Of a DNA stretch of 41,651 bases, positions 1-8,142 are shown piece by piece. Both the position numbers and the translations under genes were made by a program. Positions within the stretch are counted from its first letter, which is position 1, and each line of letters starts with the position of its first letter. A model generated the notes under the pieces. It was not told the origin of the DNA. It searched no databases and saw only the letters and a program-made list of their open reading frames with translations. This DNA comes from JBLHKS01 sp047620505. GTDB taxonomy: Bacteria; Verrucomicrobiota; Verrucomicrobiia; Verrucomicrobiales; DEV007. The stretch is from NCBI GenBank assembly GCA_047620505.1, contig JBLHKS010000044.1:1-41651 (forward strand). The letters run 5' to 3'.

Positions 1-95
1 CTGAAGTCAGCAGCGCGCGGATTTCGGTCCTTTGCCAACTACCGCATTCGAATCATGTTTTTCTGCGCAAAGTTAGATCTCTTTCCGTTAGATAG

Positions 96-1703
96 TTGCC
101 ACGAAAATCCCTGAAGAGCCCAAATTCACTTCGGGACGCGTTTGGCTTCAATTCGTCTTCGAAAGCTCTGGGACTAGAGGGAGATGCCGGGCCAGGCGAT
201 GGCGGCTCTCCTTTGATTTCGGGCGGACAGATCGTTGGTATCGTCAGCGCAGCCTTCAATCCATCAGGAACGAATGTTCAATACGGCACGATCGGCGTGA
301 TCGCCCCTCTACTCCAAGGTAAGAATATTAATTGGCTAAGAGGTGAGGGCGTAGAAGTGTTAGGAAGAGCTTCGAATGAAGCAACTCCACAGAGCGACTC
401 GTCCGACAAAAAAGAAACACGCAGTCGATCAAATAGCTCCAGAAGTGCCGATTTTCCTTTGGTCTTCATGGATCAGAGGGCAGTCTCAGCGACCCTATTT
501 AGTGGCCTGCCAATGGCCAATGCGGTGCAAAGCGCTGGAATCCGCGCAGCTGGTTTGGCGACTCGTGACGCGAACTCACGGCTGACTCGATTGCGCGCCC
601 GTCGCCGCACGAATGAGACATTGTGGGGCGAAGCGGATAGCGAGGCGAAGTCTAACTTGTCGCAGTTCCTTGCCTTCACGGCGGAGCAAGGCATCGACAC
701 GGCTGAAGCGCTTGGTTTAAACGACGAAACTGATCGACCCAGCTTCGATATCCTCATTCCCGGAGGCGCATTTGCTTCAGCAGCTGCTGGTGCCGCAATG
801 CCTTGGGATGGCGGTGGCGGTAAGATCGTAACTTTCGCGGACGAGGCTAAGCGTTGGGCGATTTTCGCGAACGGAGACACCAGTATTTACGAACAGGATC
901 CGATCGGTCAATCCCGCGGTTTCACGACAGAGGCGGGATCCGGCTCAGTCGGAATCGAGCACCATCTGAACGACCGTTTTGCGTTCGGCTCGACCTGGAG
1001 CTACATCACCAGCGAAACAGATGTTTCGGGCGTTGGCGATTACGATACGGATGGCTGGGCCGCCTCGGCTTACGCCAGCTATTATAATAATGGGCTCTGG
1101 GGTGATCTACTATATAGTTATGGTGATTTCGACATCACAACCGAGCGAACTGCCAGTTCACGTTCGTCAGCAGCCGGAGAGACGGAGGCAAACACGCATC
1201 AAATTGATCTCAACCTGGGCTACAACTTTGAAACCCAGAAAATCGTTCACGGACCAATTTTCGGAGCGAACTATCTGACTGGAAAAACTGACGCGTTCAC
1301 TGAAAACGGCAGCGGAACGGCGAACTTGATCTACGGCGAGACCGGGAGTGAGTCGCTGACGACGTTGCTTGGCTGGCAGACGACATTCACCCACGCGATG
1401 GGCAACGGAGTCTTGACCACGCAGCTTCGCGCCGGCTGGGGTCACGAGCATTTGAACGACGAAGAGTTGACGTCCGTTCGTCTCGCTCAATCGCCTTTCT
1501 TTGGAGTCGACGGCACGGAGGCCGGAGGATTCGGGGTCAGCAGCCGCGCGCCTCGTCCAAGCAGCGACTACATTATGCTTGGTGTCGGCATCGATTACGC
1601 GCCAAACGAGGCATTTTTCATTGGCATCGACATTCAGACCCGATTGCTGAGAGACGATGCATCCGAGCAATTCGGATCCCTTCGCGCTGGCTATCGGTGG
1701 TGA
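96..1703 (+). CDS. Autotransporter beta-domain protein, probable 3' remnant of a secreted serine protease
   Basis: The C-terminal half (about residues 240-535) alternates aromatic/hydrophobic and polar residues in beta-barrel fashion and ends in GYRW, with a terminal aromatic residue, as in outer-membrane autotransporter domains. Residues 28-75 resemble the end of a trypsin-like protease: PGDGGSPLI followed by GGQIVGIVS. The usual motif is GDSG(G/S)P, so the catalytic serine position (residue 36) is glycine here. The only in-frame start is a TTG at 96 directly after a TAG stop, and no frame of bases 1-95 shows the His/Asp part of a protease. I infer a decayed gene or the downstream piece of a frameshifted one; the barrel itself looks intact. 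The barrel call is firm, the protease ancestry moderate. Confidence 0.75.
   Translation: MPRKSLKSPNSLRDAFGFNSSSKALGLEGDAGPGDGGSPLISGGQIVGIVSAAFNPSGTNVQYGTIGVIAPLLQGKNINWLRGEGVEVLGRASNEATPQSDSSDKKETRSRSNSSRSADFPLVFMDQRAVSATLFSGLPMANAVQSAGIRAAGLATRDANSRLTRLRARRRTNETLWGEADSEAKSNLSQFLAFTAEQGIDTAEALGLNDETDRPSFDILIPGGAFASAAAGAAMPWDGGGGKIVTFADEAKRWAIFANGDTSIYEQDPIGQSRGFTTEAGSGSVGIEHHLNDRFAFGSTWSYITSETDVSGVGDYDTDGWAASAYASYYNNGLWGDLLYSYGDFDITTERTASSRSSAAGETEANTHQIDLNLGYNFETQKIVHGPIFGANYLTGKTDAFTENGSGTANLIYGETGSESLTTLLGWQTTFTHAMGNGVLTTQLRAGWGHEHLNDEELTSVRLAQSPFFGVDGTEAGGFGVSSRAPRPSSDYIMLGVGIDYAPNEAFFIGIDIQTRLLRDDASEQFGSLRAGYRW
778..789. repeat. Iterated palindrome, perfect 12-mer
   Basis: CAGCAGCTGCTG flanked T/G, in the autotransporter gene, read as Ala-Ala-Ala (ASAAAGAA). 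Confidence 0.9.
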
Positions 1704-1721
1704 ATCGGTTCGCTTGAAAAT

Positions 1722-1765
1722 GGCAGGCGCTTGGAATTATTTTCGGTGATGATCCAGCGTCTGCC
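1722..1765 (-). terminator. Stem-loop between convergent genes
   Basis: An imperfect inverted repeat pairs 1722-1735 with 1753-1765 (GGCAG/CTGCC, then CGCT/AGCG, then GGA/TCC, with one G-U pair and one bulge). On the minus strand it is followed by ATTTTC, so it most plausibly ends the kinase transcript. The T-run is short. Confidence 0.45.
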
Positions 1766-1785
1766 GATTGCACAGTGAATCAGTC

Positions 1786-2832
1786 CTATTTCTCTTCCTT
1801 AGAGTAAGGACGAAGACCAAGGAGCATCTCAGCTCTCTCAGTAAGCGGCCTGGCAGCGAGCGCCTTATCCGTGTACTCAGCAAGGTTGCTGGCAACGATA
1901 GAATAAACCGCCTGACGGTCTTGGCTAGTGTCGACTTCAACACACTTTTTCTTGCTCTTGAAAAGTTCGACAGTAGGCAGGGTCTCAACCTTGAAGGTAT
2001 CGAATCTCTGTTTCACGCTCTCAATATTATCATCACTCCGGCCTGAATACTTGGCGCGACCGAGGATTCGTTTTTCTAGAACAGCGTAAGGACATTCAAA
2101 ATACATCATCTTTGGCAACTCAGCTTCCCTACCGAAGATATCATACCATCCTTCAAGATTTTCCAGCGAGCGAGGGAATCCATCCAAAAGGAAGTTGTTC
2201 TTTCCTGTCGTTCTGGTGATCGTCTCCATCGCGTCCTTGAGCAGGGTCACGATGATCTCGTTGGGCACTAATTTTCCAGCCGTAATGAATTCTTCAATCG
2301 TAGCAGCTGCTGGCCCTCCGGCCTGACGCTCGGTGCGAAGGAGGTCGCCAGTCGAAAGATGAGTCCAGCCGAGTTGAGATTCGGCAAGCTCGCACATCGT
2401 CCCTTTTCCGCTACCGGGGCCGCCAATAACGAAAACAACGTTGGGATTGGGGCATGGAAGTCTCGGATCGAAATGGTGGAGCACGACCTCCGGAGCAGGA
2501 GCGACACCCTTTTTGTAGACGTGCCATTCTCTGCCAGCAGGCGGCATTTCGTCTTCGGAAGTGATGTCGTAGGCAAGATGACCGTCGAGACGGCAGATCC
2601 TCCAGGATTTGTAGCTGTTGGAGTATGAGAGAGCCGGACTTCTGGCGGATTTTCCATCGGCACGATCCCACGCCAACTTACCATTCCAGTAGCCGAGACT
2701 TGAGACGGTTCCCGATTCGGATTCGGCGGGTGGTGCCGTCGAAGGGACGAAAAGGCCATCAACTTCGGGGAGACCGGATCCTGACACTTCAATAAAGAAA
2801 GTGTTTGGTTTGAGTTCATTTGTATCGGCCAT
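1786..2832 (-). CDS. UMP-CMP/adenylate kinase family protein with an extra N-terminal domain
   Basis: The C-terminal part of this 348-residue protein is a complete short-type nucleoside-monophosphate kinase: P-loop GGPGSGKGT, then HLSTGDLLR, LLDGFPRS and GRSDDNIESVKQRF. There is no long LID insertion, so it resembles eukaryotic UMP-CMP kinase and AK1 more than the usual bacterial Adk. It should transfer phosphate from ATP to a nucleoside monophosphate in the cytoplasm. About 120 residues precede the kinase and form a small Trp- and Gly-rich module (SGSGLPEVDGLFVPS, SWRICRLDGHLAYD, PPAGREWHVY) of unknown role. I chose the ATG at 2832, although the frame stays open to 3006; the extension is Arg-rich and unlike the rest. 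No clear Shine-Dalgarno is visible. Substrate preference cannot be read from the sequence. Confidence 0.82.
   Translation of the reverse strand: MADTNELKPNTFFIEVSGSGLPEVDGLFVPSTAPPAESESGTVSSLGYWNGKLAWDRADGKSARSPALSYSNSYKSWRICRLDGHLAYDITSEDEMPPAGREWHVYKKGVAPAPEVVLHHFDPRLPCPNPNVVFVIGGPGSGKGTMCELAESQLGWTHLSTGDLLRTERQAGGPAAATIEEFITAGKLVPNEIIVTLLKDAMETITRTTGKNNFLLDGFPRSLENLEGWYDIFGREAELPKMMYFECPYAVLEKRILGRAKYSGRSDDNIESVKQRFDTFKVETLPTVELFKSKKKCVEVDTSQDRQAVYSIVASNLAEYTDKALAARPLTERAEMLLGLRPYSKEEK
2302..2311. repeat. Iterated palindrome, 10-bp core
   Basis: AGCAGCTGCT within TAGCAGCTGCTG, in the kinase gene, read as Ala-Ala-Ala (GGPAAATI). Confidence 0.8.
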
Positions 2833-3080
2833 AATTGGTGCTGACAGTTGGTCTACAGAACGGTGGGAAGCTACTTTTTTCGAAATCCACGTGCCAAGGA
2901 TCATGAAATGCGAAATCTTGCGAAAAACCCGGACCCGAAGTTCGAGACGCGCTTGCCGGAGTTTCGGCAGATTCTCGAAAGCAGCGAGTTGAAGCCGTGG
3001 CGACAAGATCGACCTGAATTTGTGTCGAAGTCGGCAATCGCAGCGGACGCTCGCGGAGAATACGTAGATATTGAAAAGAA

Positions 3081-3117
3081 AAGAGCCGCTCGCGACCCGA
3101 AGGTGCGAGCGGCTCTT
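3081..3117 (-). terminator. Strong leftward intrinsic terminator
   Basis: A perfect 13-bp stem pairs 3081-3093 with 3105-3117 around an 11-nt loop. On the minus strand the stem runs into TTCTTTTC, a U-rich tail. The plus-strand side has only two T's before GGGCG, so it points leftward. No annotated minus-strand gene feeds into it. Confidence 0.75.
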
Positions 3118-3270
3118 GGGCGACTTCCAAGAAAACCCCTTAACTTGGAAGCCGACGAATGCTACAGCTGGATAGGGAAATCGCTATGCCCGAGACAGCG
3201 ATGCTTGTATCGTTTTCGGCAACGCCTTCCCCGTAGAGCTTGCCTGTTGGCGGAATTATCGGTTTAATTG
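3081..3270 (-). ncRNA. Candidate small structured RNA ending at an orphan terminator
   Basis: Upstream of the leftward terminator (minus-strand sense) lie two more inverted repeats: 3124-3131 with 3144-3151 (8 bp, 12-nt loop) and 3180-3185 with 3197-3202 (6 bp, 11-nt loop). Three hairpins in 120 bases that end in a U-tail suggest a short transcript of roughly 100-190 nt. It does not match 4.5S, tmRNA, RNase P or 6S hallmarks that I can recall. A short frame without ATG (reading GKLYGEGVAENDTS) crosses the same bases, so a small protein is an alternative. The start of the transcript is unknown; 3270 is a guess. Confidence 0.25.
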
Positions 3271-3274
3271 AATC

Positions 3275-4099
3275 ATGGCGCGCGAATTCATCAGTTTGGT
3301 TCCCGAAGGCTCGCCGCACCGCGTAGCCGGCGAACGCCGCGTCATTCTGCGCAATATCAGCCTTCAGATTCTCACGACTCGACTGATTGAATTGAATTCG
3401 TGGAATCTCGAAGGATTGAACGATCCGTTCTGGCGGCTCTACTCGCCTGTCAGCGGCCGCGCGATAGTCTGGGCGGAGATGGATTCAGGTGAGGTGGAGA
3501 CCGAATTGATTCCCGGACGCGCTTACCTGATTCCGCCACGCACAACCCTTCGCTCGACCAATCCGGAGCCGTTTTCCAAGTGGTATGTTCACTTTTCCCT
3601 TGGCTTGAGCGGAGACCGCGCGACGCCAGGGGTGTATCTGGTCGAGCTGACGGAGAGCATGCAGGCGAATCTCGCCAAATTACCTTCGCTGACCGAAGTG
3701 CCTTTTCCGTGGATTTCGGCAGCCCTGGTTGCCGAAGCCCTCCAGCAGCTGCCGGCTGACGTCTGGATGAAACATCGAGTCGACAGCCGGGTCGAGCGCG
3801 CAATGGATTTCATGCACGCGAACCTGACGCGCAAGCTCTCCGCCGAGGGAATTGCCGCCGAAGCCGGGCTCAGCGTTCGGAATTTAAACCATCTTTTCCA
3901 ACAGCACGTGCAAATGGCCCCGATGCGCGTGCTGCTCGATTTCCGCCTCGACAAAGCGTGCCGTCTGCTCCGTCACAACGACACGTCGATCGAGCAGATT
4001 GCCGAAGAATGTGGTTTTCCAAATCGCTACTACTTCAGCCGTATGCTGAAGCAGCACCGCGGGACGTCGCCGGCTGCCTATCGGCGAGCCGAAGTTTAG
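3275..4099 (+). CDS. AraC/XylS-family transcriptional regulator
   Basis: The protein has 274 residues. The N-terminal part is cupin-like and probably binds a small ligand (YSPVSGRAIVW, LIPGRAYLIPP, KWYVHFSLG). The C-terminal 105 residues carry the two helix-turn-helix motifs of the AraC family: LSAEGIAAEAGLSVRNLNHLF and SIEQIAEECGFPNRYYFSRM, followed by the signature end GTSPAAYRR. It probably switches neighbouring sugar-degradation genes in response to a sugar or derivative. The stop lies only 7 bases from the convergent stop of the hydrolase/cytochrome fusion, so that gene is a natural candidate target. A near-copy of the iterated palindrome (CAGCAGCTGCCG, 3743-3754) falls in codons for QQLP. 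Confidence 0.93.
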   Translation: MAREFISLVPEGSPHRVAGERRVILRNISLQILTTRLIELNSWNLEGLNDPFWRLYSPVSGRAIVWAEMDSGEVETELIPGRAYLIPPRTTLRSTNPEPFSKWYVHFSLGLSGDRATPGVYLVELTESMQANLAKLPSLTEVPFPWISAALVAEALQQLPADVWMKHRVDSRVERAMDFMHANLTRKLSAEGIAAEAGLSVRNLNHLFQQHVQMAPMRVLLDFRLDKACRLLRHNDTSIEQIAEECGFPNRYYFSRMLKQHRGTSPAAYRRAEV

Positions 4100-4106
4100 C
4101 CCCGGC

Positions 4107-7100
4107 CTATTTTTTGAACATTTCGTTCTCAGGATCTCCCCCGCTCAGGGCGTAAGCGATGAGATCGAGAATTTCTTCCTTAGTCAGCATTGCGAGCAGC
4201 ATCGGCGGCATCGGTGAGACCTTGGAGACCTCGATGCTCTCGACCAGTTTGCGATCGACGTTCGTCCGCTGATTTGGATCGGTGAGATCGGTGTTCACGG
4301 TCACATTATCGCCGTTGAGGTTGACGACGACGCCGGTGACGAGATCGCCGTTTTTCATCGTCACCACGATCGGCGCAAACTGCTCGTTAATTTCTTTGCT
4401 CGGATTGATGATTTGGTCGAGCAAATCGTGCGGGCTGTAGCGGCCTCCAGCGCCCGTCAAATCCGGGCCGGTCATACCGCCGGCGTTACCGAATCGGTGA
4501 CAGGCGAAGCAGGCAGCTGCTGAGAACGCTTTTCGGCCCTGAGCGAAGTTACGCCCGGTCATTCCGTCCTTTGCGGCGGCGCTAAGTTCGTCCAGCGTCC
4601 AAACCGTCGGCGTGCGCCCAACGAACATCGCGCCGAGGTTTTCGATCGCGGATTTGACCTCGGGTTTCTTGGCGATGAGTTCGGCGTGCTGTTTTTTCTC
4701 GGCCTCGGTGAAAGTCGCGAGGCTGTCATTGCGGATGAACTCGATGAACTTAGCGAAACTCGCTCCGCCACGGTAATTCGCGGCTTTGAGGAACCATTCG
4801 AGCTGCTGCTGGCGCAGTTCGGGCGTCCATCCGGTCTTGAGGAAGCGTAGGCTGCGAGCGTACTCCATTTGCGGTTCCTGGCTTTCGGCAGCCAGGATCA
4901 AGGCCATGCCTTTGGACGCTGTGTTTGGCGCTTGAAGATAAGCCAGCGTCTCGCAGAGCAGCCAGTTGAGTTCGAACGTATCGGCGGGAAATGCAGGATC
5001 GAGTTTGGCGATCAGAGCATCGATTCGAGCCTTGTCAGGATCACCGAACCGATTGAGGACGATCTCGACCGTGCGGACGTAGCCGATTTTCGCCGTTGAA
5101 GTGAGCGCGCTGAAATCCAGTTCGAGCAGGGAATCGAGGATGCGATCCCGCATTGCCGTGTCGACCACGTGGCCTTCCGAACGATGATCCGGATCGACGC
5201 CCGTCAAGCGCGTCAGGGCGAGCAAAGCGGGGATTCGTCGAGCAGGCGAAATTTCGCCCAGAGCTTTGTCGGCCCAGCCTTCGGTCGGCTGATGTTCAAG
5301 GGCAACTCGGGCCGCCCAAGCGACAAAGCGATCGTCGTGATCGAGATTCGGCCACGCCGATGCAATCGCTTTCGCATCCTGCTTACCATGAAAGGCTTCC
5401 AGCTCATGGCGAAGTCTGACTGCTTCCGAAGGCGGACGAGTGACATTCGGCGGAGGCGTCGTGTCCTCGCTTCCTTTGTAGGTTACCCGATAGAAGCCCG
5501 ACTGGACTTTTCGACCGCCAATCGCGAAATACATCGCGCCATCTGGATGGATGATCAGATCGGTAACCGGCAACGGAGCACCCGTGATGAATTCTTCCTT
5601 CGTTGCGGTGTAGCTCGCGCCTTCCTCTTCGAGGTGAACTGCGTAGATTTTCCCCCAGCTCCAATCCAGCACGTAAAACGCTTCCTGATATTTGACTGGA
5701 AACTTCGCGCCATAGCCGAAACGCGCTCCAGTTGGTGAGCCAGGCCCGATATTCAGAACAGCAGGAAGGTTATCGGTATAGAATTCGGGAAATTTGCCCG
5801 CGCCGTTGCGCCAGCCGTATTCGGCTCCACTCACAACGTGATTGATCCGCGTCGGCCGATACCAAGGCGTATTGAAATCGTATTCCATATCCGCGTCGTA
5901 AGTGAAGAGCTCGCCGTGCTTGTTGACGTCGGCACCGTAGATATTTCGGAAGCCTGACGCGATTGCCTTAAACTCTTTGCCGTCCGGTGAGACGCGATAA
6001 ATGATTCCGCCCGGCCCGAGCCGATTACGGTTGTGACCGCGACCATCCGGCATCCGCGGAAGGAGATGATCCTCGCCCCAAGTCGGCTGAACCGGTGAGG
6101 ACGCGGCGACCTCCGTCAAATCCGCGTTGTTGCCAGTGACGAGGAAGAGGCCCTCACCATCTGGCGTCGGCACGACCGCGTGGACGCCGTGGTCGCCGCC
6201 CGAATTGATGGCTCGCAGCAGCTCCACTTTGTCGAGTTGGTCGTCGTCATCGCTGTCGCTGATCCGGTAGAGACCGCTCGGGATTTTCTTCTCGTAATCG
6301 TTCACGCCCGCGTAAAGCGCGCCGAACGCGAAGACCATTCCGTTGATCGCGCGAATGTTGACCGGGACTTTTTCCACGTCCGCTTTCTTGAGCGTCCCAG
6401 CAGCTGCTGGCGGCGTGAATCGGTAGAGATCGCCGTACTGATCGCTGGCGTAGATCCTGCCCTTGTCGTCATTGCAGAGCGCGACCCAGGATCCATGATC
6501 CGGTCCTGGAACGGAATAGAGCAGTTCGACCTCGAACCCTTCAGGGACCTTGATCCGATCCACCGGCGTCGCCGAATTTTCGCCGCTCGCCGGTGCCATC
6601 GTCGTAGGTCTTTTCGGTTTCGGTGCCGCTTTCGCCTTTCCTTTGCCCTTTGGAGCGCCCTTTTTCGCCTTCGGAGCACGCGGAGCAGGCTTTTCGATTT
6701 TCTGCGCGTCCGGCGGGATGTCTGCTTTGGCAAATGGCGTTACACCGCCATCCGGAAGCGTCTTCAATAATATATCCTTGATCTGGACCTCCATCGCCGG
6801 GCCACGATGAATCTGGAGCGCTAACAAACCCGCCAACGAACGCCCGGGATCGCCTTCATCATGATCGGCCAGCTCAACCGTAAGTTTTCCGTCCACAAAA
6901 TGCTGAATGTGATTTCCCTTCGCAACGATCCGATATTCGTGCCACTTGGCCACATCGACAGCGACCGGATCGCGCTCTGCGACGATCCATTTTTCGCCCT
7001 GAGGATCCGTCACCACGCTCTGACCGTTCTTCACGATGATTCCCCTACCCTTCTCATGGTAGATCATCGCGTTGTTTACCGCGGTCGGATGGACATCGCA

Positions 7101-7436
7101 CTGGTAACCGCTGATCGCCCACTTTCCGATGTCCGGCATTTCCTTACTCCGATATTGGACCCCTGAGTTGTTCCCGGTAACACGAATATTCGCCTTCAGC
7201 TCGAAATTTTTCACCTCGCCTCCCCGCCAGATGAGAAACTGGTTATAACTCAAGTGCTCAGGGCCTTTCGTTCGGCCTGTGATCGCTCCGTCTTCAACTG
7301 ACCAGAGTTCGGGGTTTCCGTCCCAGCCCTCCAGGGTCTTGCCATTGAAGAGCGGCGTGAATCCGTCCTCAGCACCTGCTAGAGCGCCGACGGATATCAG
7401 GAGGGTGAGCAGAAGGAGGCGTTTCGTCTTCATCAT
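4107..7436 (-). CDS. 3-keto-disaccharide hydrolase / sugar dehydrogenase-like propeller / cytochrome c fusion
   Basis: This exported protein of about 1109 residues has several parts in order: a signal peptide (KTKRLLLLTLLISVGALAGA); a DUF1080/3-keto-disaccharide hydrolase domain of about 200 residues (LFNGKTLEGWDG, NSGVQYRS, WHEYRIVAKG); a Lys/Pro/Ala-rich linker of about 55 residues; a glucose/sorbosone dehydrogenase-like beta-propeller (KVPEGFEVELLY, NRLGPGGIIYRVSPDG, GYGAKFP); a helical HEAT-like stretch; and a C-terminal PVC-type heme domain with CFACH, GPDLTGAGGRYS and DLLDQIINPSKEI. The last two modules resemble the PVC-type CxxCH/TIGR02603 proteins. The likely role is periplasmic cleavage and oxidation of keto-sugars with electrons passed to heme. 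The start is one of two adjacent ATGs (7436, 7433); an upstream ATG at 7472 would give an unlikely N-terminus. Confidence 0.85.
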   Translation of the reverse strand: MMKTKRLLLLTLLISVGALAGAEDGFTPLFNGKTLEGWDGNPELWSVEDGAITGRTKGPEHLSYNQFLIWRGGEVKNFELKANIRVTGNNSGVQYRSKEMPDIGKWAISGYQCDVHPTAVNNAMIYHEKGRGIIVKNGQSVVTDPQGEKWIVAERDPVAVDVAKWHEYRIVAKGNHIQHFVDGKLTVELADHDEGDPGRSLAGLLALQIHRGPAMEVQIKDILLKTLPDGGVTPFAKADIPPDAQKIEKPAPRAPKAKKGAPKGKGKAKAAPKPKRPTTMAPASGENSATPVDRIKVPEGFEVELLYSVPGPDHGSWVALCNDDKGRIYASDQYGDLYRFTPPAAAGTLKKADVEKVPVNIRAINGMVFAFGALYAGVNDYEKKIPSGLYRISDSDDDDQLDKVELLRAINSGGDHGVHAVVPTPDGEGLFLVTGNNADLTEVAASSPVQPTWGEDHLLPRMPDGRGHNRNRLGPGGIIYRVSPDGKEFKAIASGFRNIYGADVNKHGELFTYDADMEYDFNTPWYRPTRINHVVSGAEYGWRNGAGKFPEFYTDNLPAVLNIGPGSPTGARFGYGAKFPVKYQEAFYVLDWSWGKIYAVHLEEEGASYTATKEEFITGAPLPVTDLIIHPDGAMYFAIGGRKVQSGFYRVTYKGSEDTTPPPNVTRPPSEAVRLRHELEAFHGKQDAKAIASAWPNLDHDDRFVAWAARVALEHQPTEGWADKALGEISPARRIPALLALTRLTGVDPDHRSEGHVVDTAMRDRILDSLLELDFSALTSTAKIGYVRTVEIVLNRFGDPDKARIDALIAKLDPAFPADTFELNWLLCETLAYLQAPNTASKGMALILAAESQEPQMEYARSLRFLKTGWTPELRQQQLEWFLKAANYRGGASFAKFIEFIRNDSLATFTEAEKKQHAELIAKKPEVKSAIENLGAMFVGRTPTVWTLDELSAAAKDGMTGRNFAQGRKAFSAAACFACHRFGNAGGMTGPDLTGAGGRYSPHDLLDQIINPSKEINEQFAPIVVTMKNGDLVTGVVVNLNGDNVTVNTDLTDPNQRTNVDRKLVESIEVSKVSPMPPMLLAMLTKEEILDLIAYALSGGDPENEMFKK
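6398..6409. repeat. Iterated palindrome, perfect 12-mer
   Basis: Extends to a 14-bp palindrome CCAGCAGCTGCTGG (6397-6410). In the hydrolase/cytochrome fusion, read as Ala-Ala-Ala (PPAAAGTL). Confidence 0.9.
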
Positions 7437-7599
7437 GAGATCAACGGTTGGTCGGAAAAGCGAGAAACTCACGCGAAAACCCTACAACTAACTCCGCCGA
7501 ATCTGTATCGAATCCGGCAAGATCTGGGCGGCCCCAGACTGCCTTGATTTCAGGAGTCAGGAAAACTTGCAAGCTTGAGCGAACCTGATTCATTCAAGC

Positions 7600-8142
7600 A
7601 TGAACGCTCCCCAGCCGAATAAATTAGTTACCCCGACAACTCGGAGAAATCGCCTCGCAACCGCCGTTACGGCTCTCACCACTGCGGCTGTCGCGCTCAC
7701 GGTTCTGACTACGACGCCGACTCAATCGTTCGCTCAGAAATCTGTGGCGCAAGCGAATGGCATTTCCGAAAAGGATGCGGTCGGCAAGTACTTCGACATG
7801 GGCTACGACTACATCGACTCCCTGGTTCTGGCGAAATACTGGGAAGAACCATCCTTCTACGAAGCGAAAGTCACGATGGGAGCCAAGATGTTGGCCTTCG
7901 GAGCCGAAGACGGCGAACTTCACATGCTCGCGGCCCGCTCAGAGGCACTGGCAAAGAAGGACGACGATCTCCCTCTCTGGATTGATGACGCCGGTTTCTC
8001 TTACGACGATGCTGAGCTGTTGGGGGATTTCTGGAAGTCCGAGGATGTCTGGGAATCGAAAATCACGATGGTTCGGATGTTAGTCGGAGGCCACAGCAAC
8101 GTTCTCGATGCTTCGCTCAAAGCGGCAAAGAAGCGCCGGTAA
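7600..8142 (+). CDS. Secreted protein with a duplicated ~35-residue module, function unknown
   Basis: The protein has 180 residues. A long n-region with RR is followed by a hydrophobic stretch (VTALTTAAVALTVLTT) and a possible AQ cleavage site near FAQKS, so export is likely. The mature part holds two related modules: MGYDYIDSLVLAKYW with EAKVTMGAKMLAFG, and FSYDDAELLGDFW with ESKITMVRMLVGG. The shared pattern is Tyr-Asp, a hydrophobic helix ending in Trp, then K-(I/V)-T-M and a second helix. I do not recognise a named family. It ends exactly one base before the amidoligase ATG, so the two are probably co-transcribed. An inverted repeat GCTTGA/TCAAGC (7573-7578 with 7594-7599) touches the start codon; no Shine-Dalgarno is visible. 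Confidence 0.7.
   Translation: MNAPQPNKLVTPTTRRNRLATAVTALTTAAVALTVLTTTPTQSFAQKSVAQANGISEKDAVGKYFDMGYDYIDSLVLAKYWEEPSFYEAKVTMGAKMLAFGAEDGELHMLAARSEALAKKDDDLPLWIDDAGFSYDDAELLGDFWKSEDVWESKITMVRMLVGGHSNVLDASLKAAKKRR

Larger units (their letters stand above)
2833..3274. other. 442-base stretch without a confident gene
   Basis: Both strands have open frames here: a rightward one ending at 3267, and the leftward extension of the kinase frame to 3006. Neither shows a recognisable family or a good ribosome binding site. The right half holds three hairpins and a leftward terminator (see 3081-3202). The segment next to 3275 should also hold the promoter of the AraC gene, but I see no convincing -35/-10 pair. 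Confidence 0.5.

Noticed and set aside
778..789. Palindrome copies as restriction-modification sites (CAGCTG core)
   Set aside because: Restriction targets are usually avoided rather than enriched, and no restriction or methylase gene is visible here; an orphan methylase elsewhere remains possible.
1167..1670. Long minus-strand frame inside the autotransporter gene, and similar shadow frames in other genes
   Set aside because: The opposite-strand frames lack families, and the plus-strand gene has clear domain support across the same bases.
2848..3267. Rightward 139-residue frame
   Set aside because: The first half has protein-like composition, but the second half is Arg/Cys-rich, the frame runs through three hairpins and a terminator, and no family is recognised.
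6180..6770. 196-residue plus-strand frame opposite the hydrolase/cytochrome fusion
   Set aside because: It is Arg/Val/Phe-rich with no domain, and lies opposite a well-supported propeller and linker.
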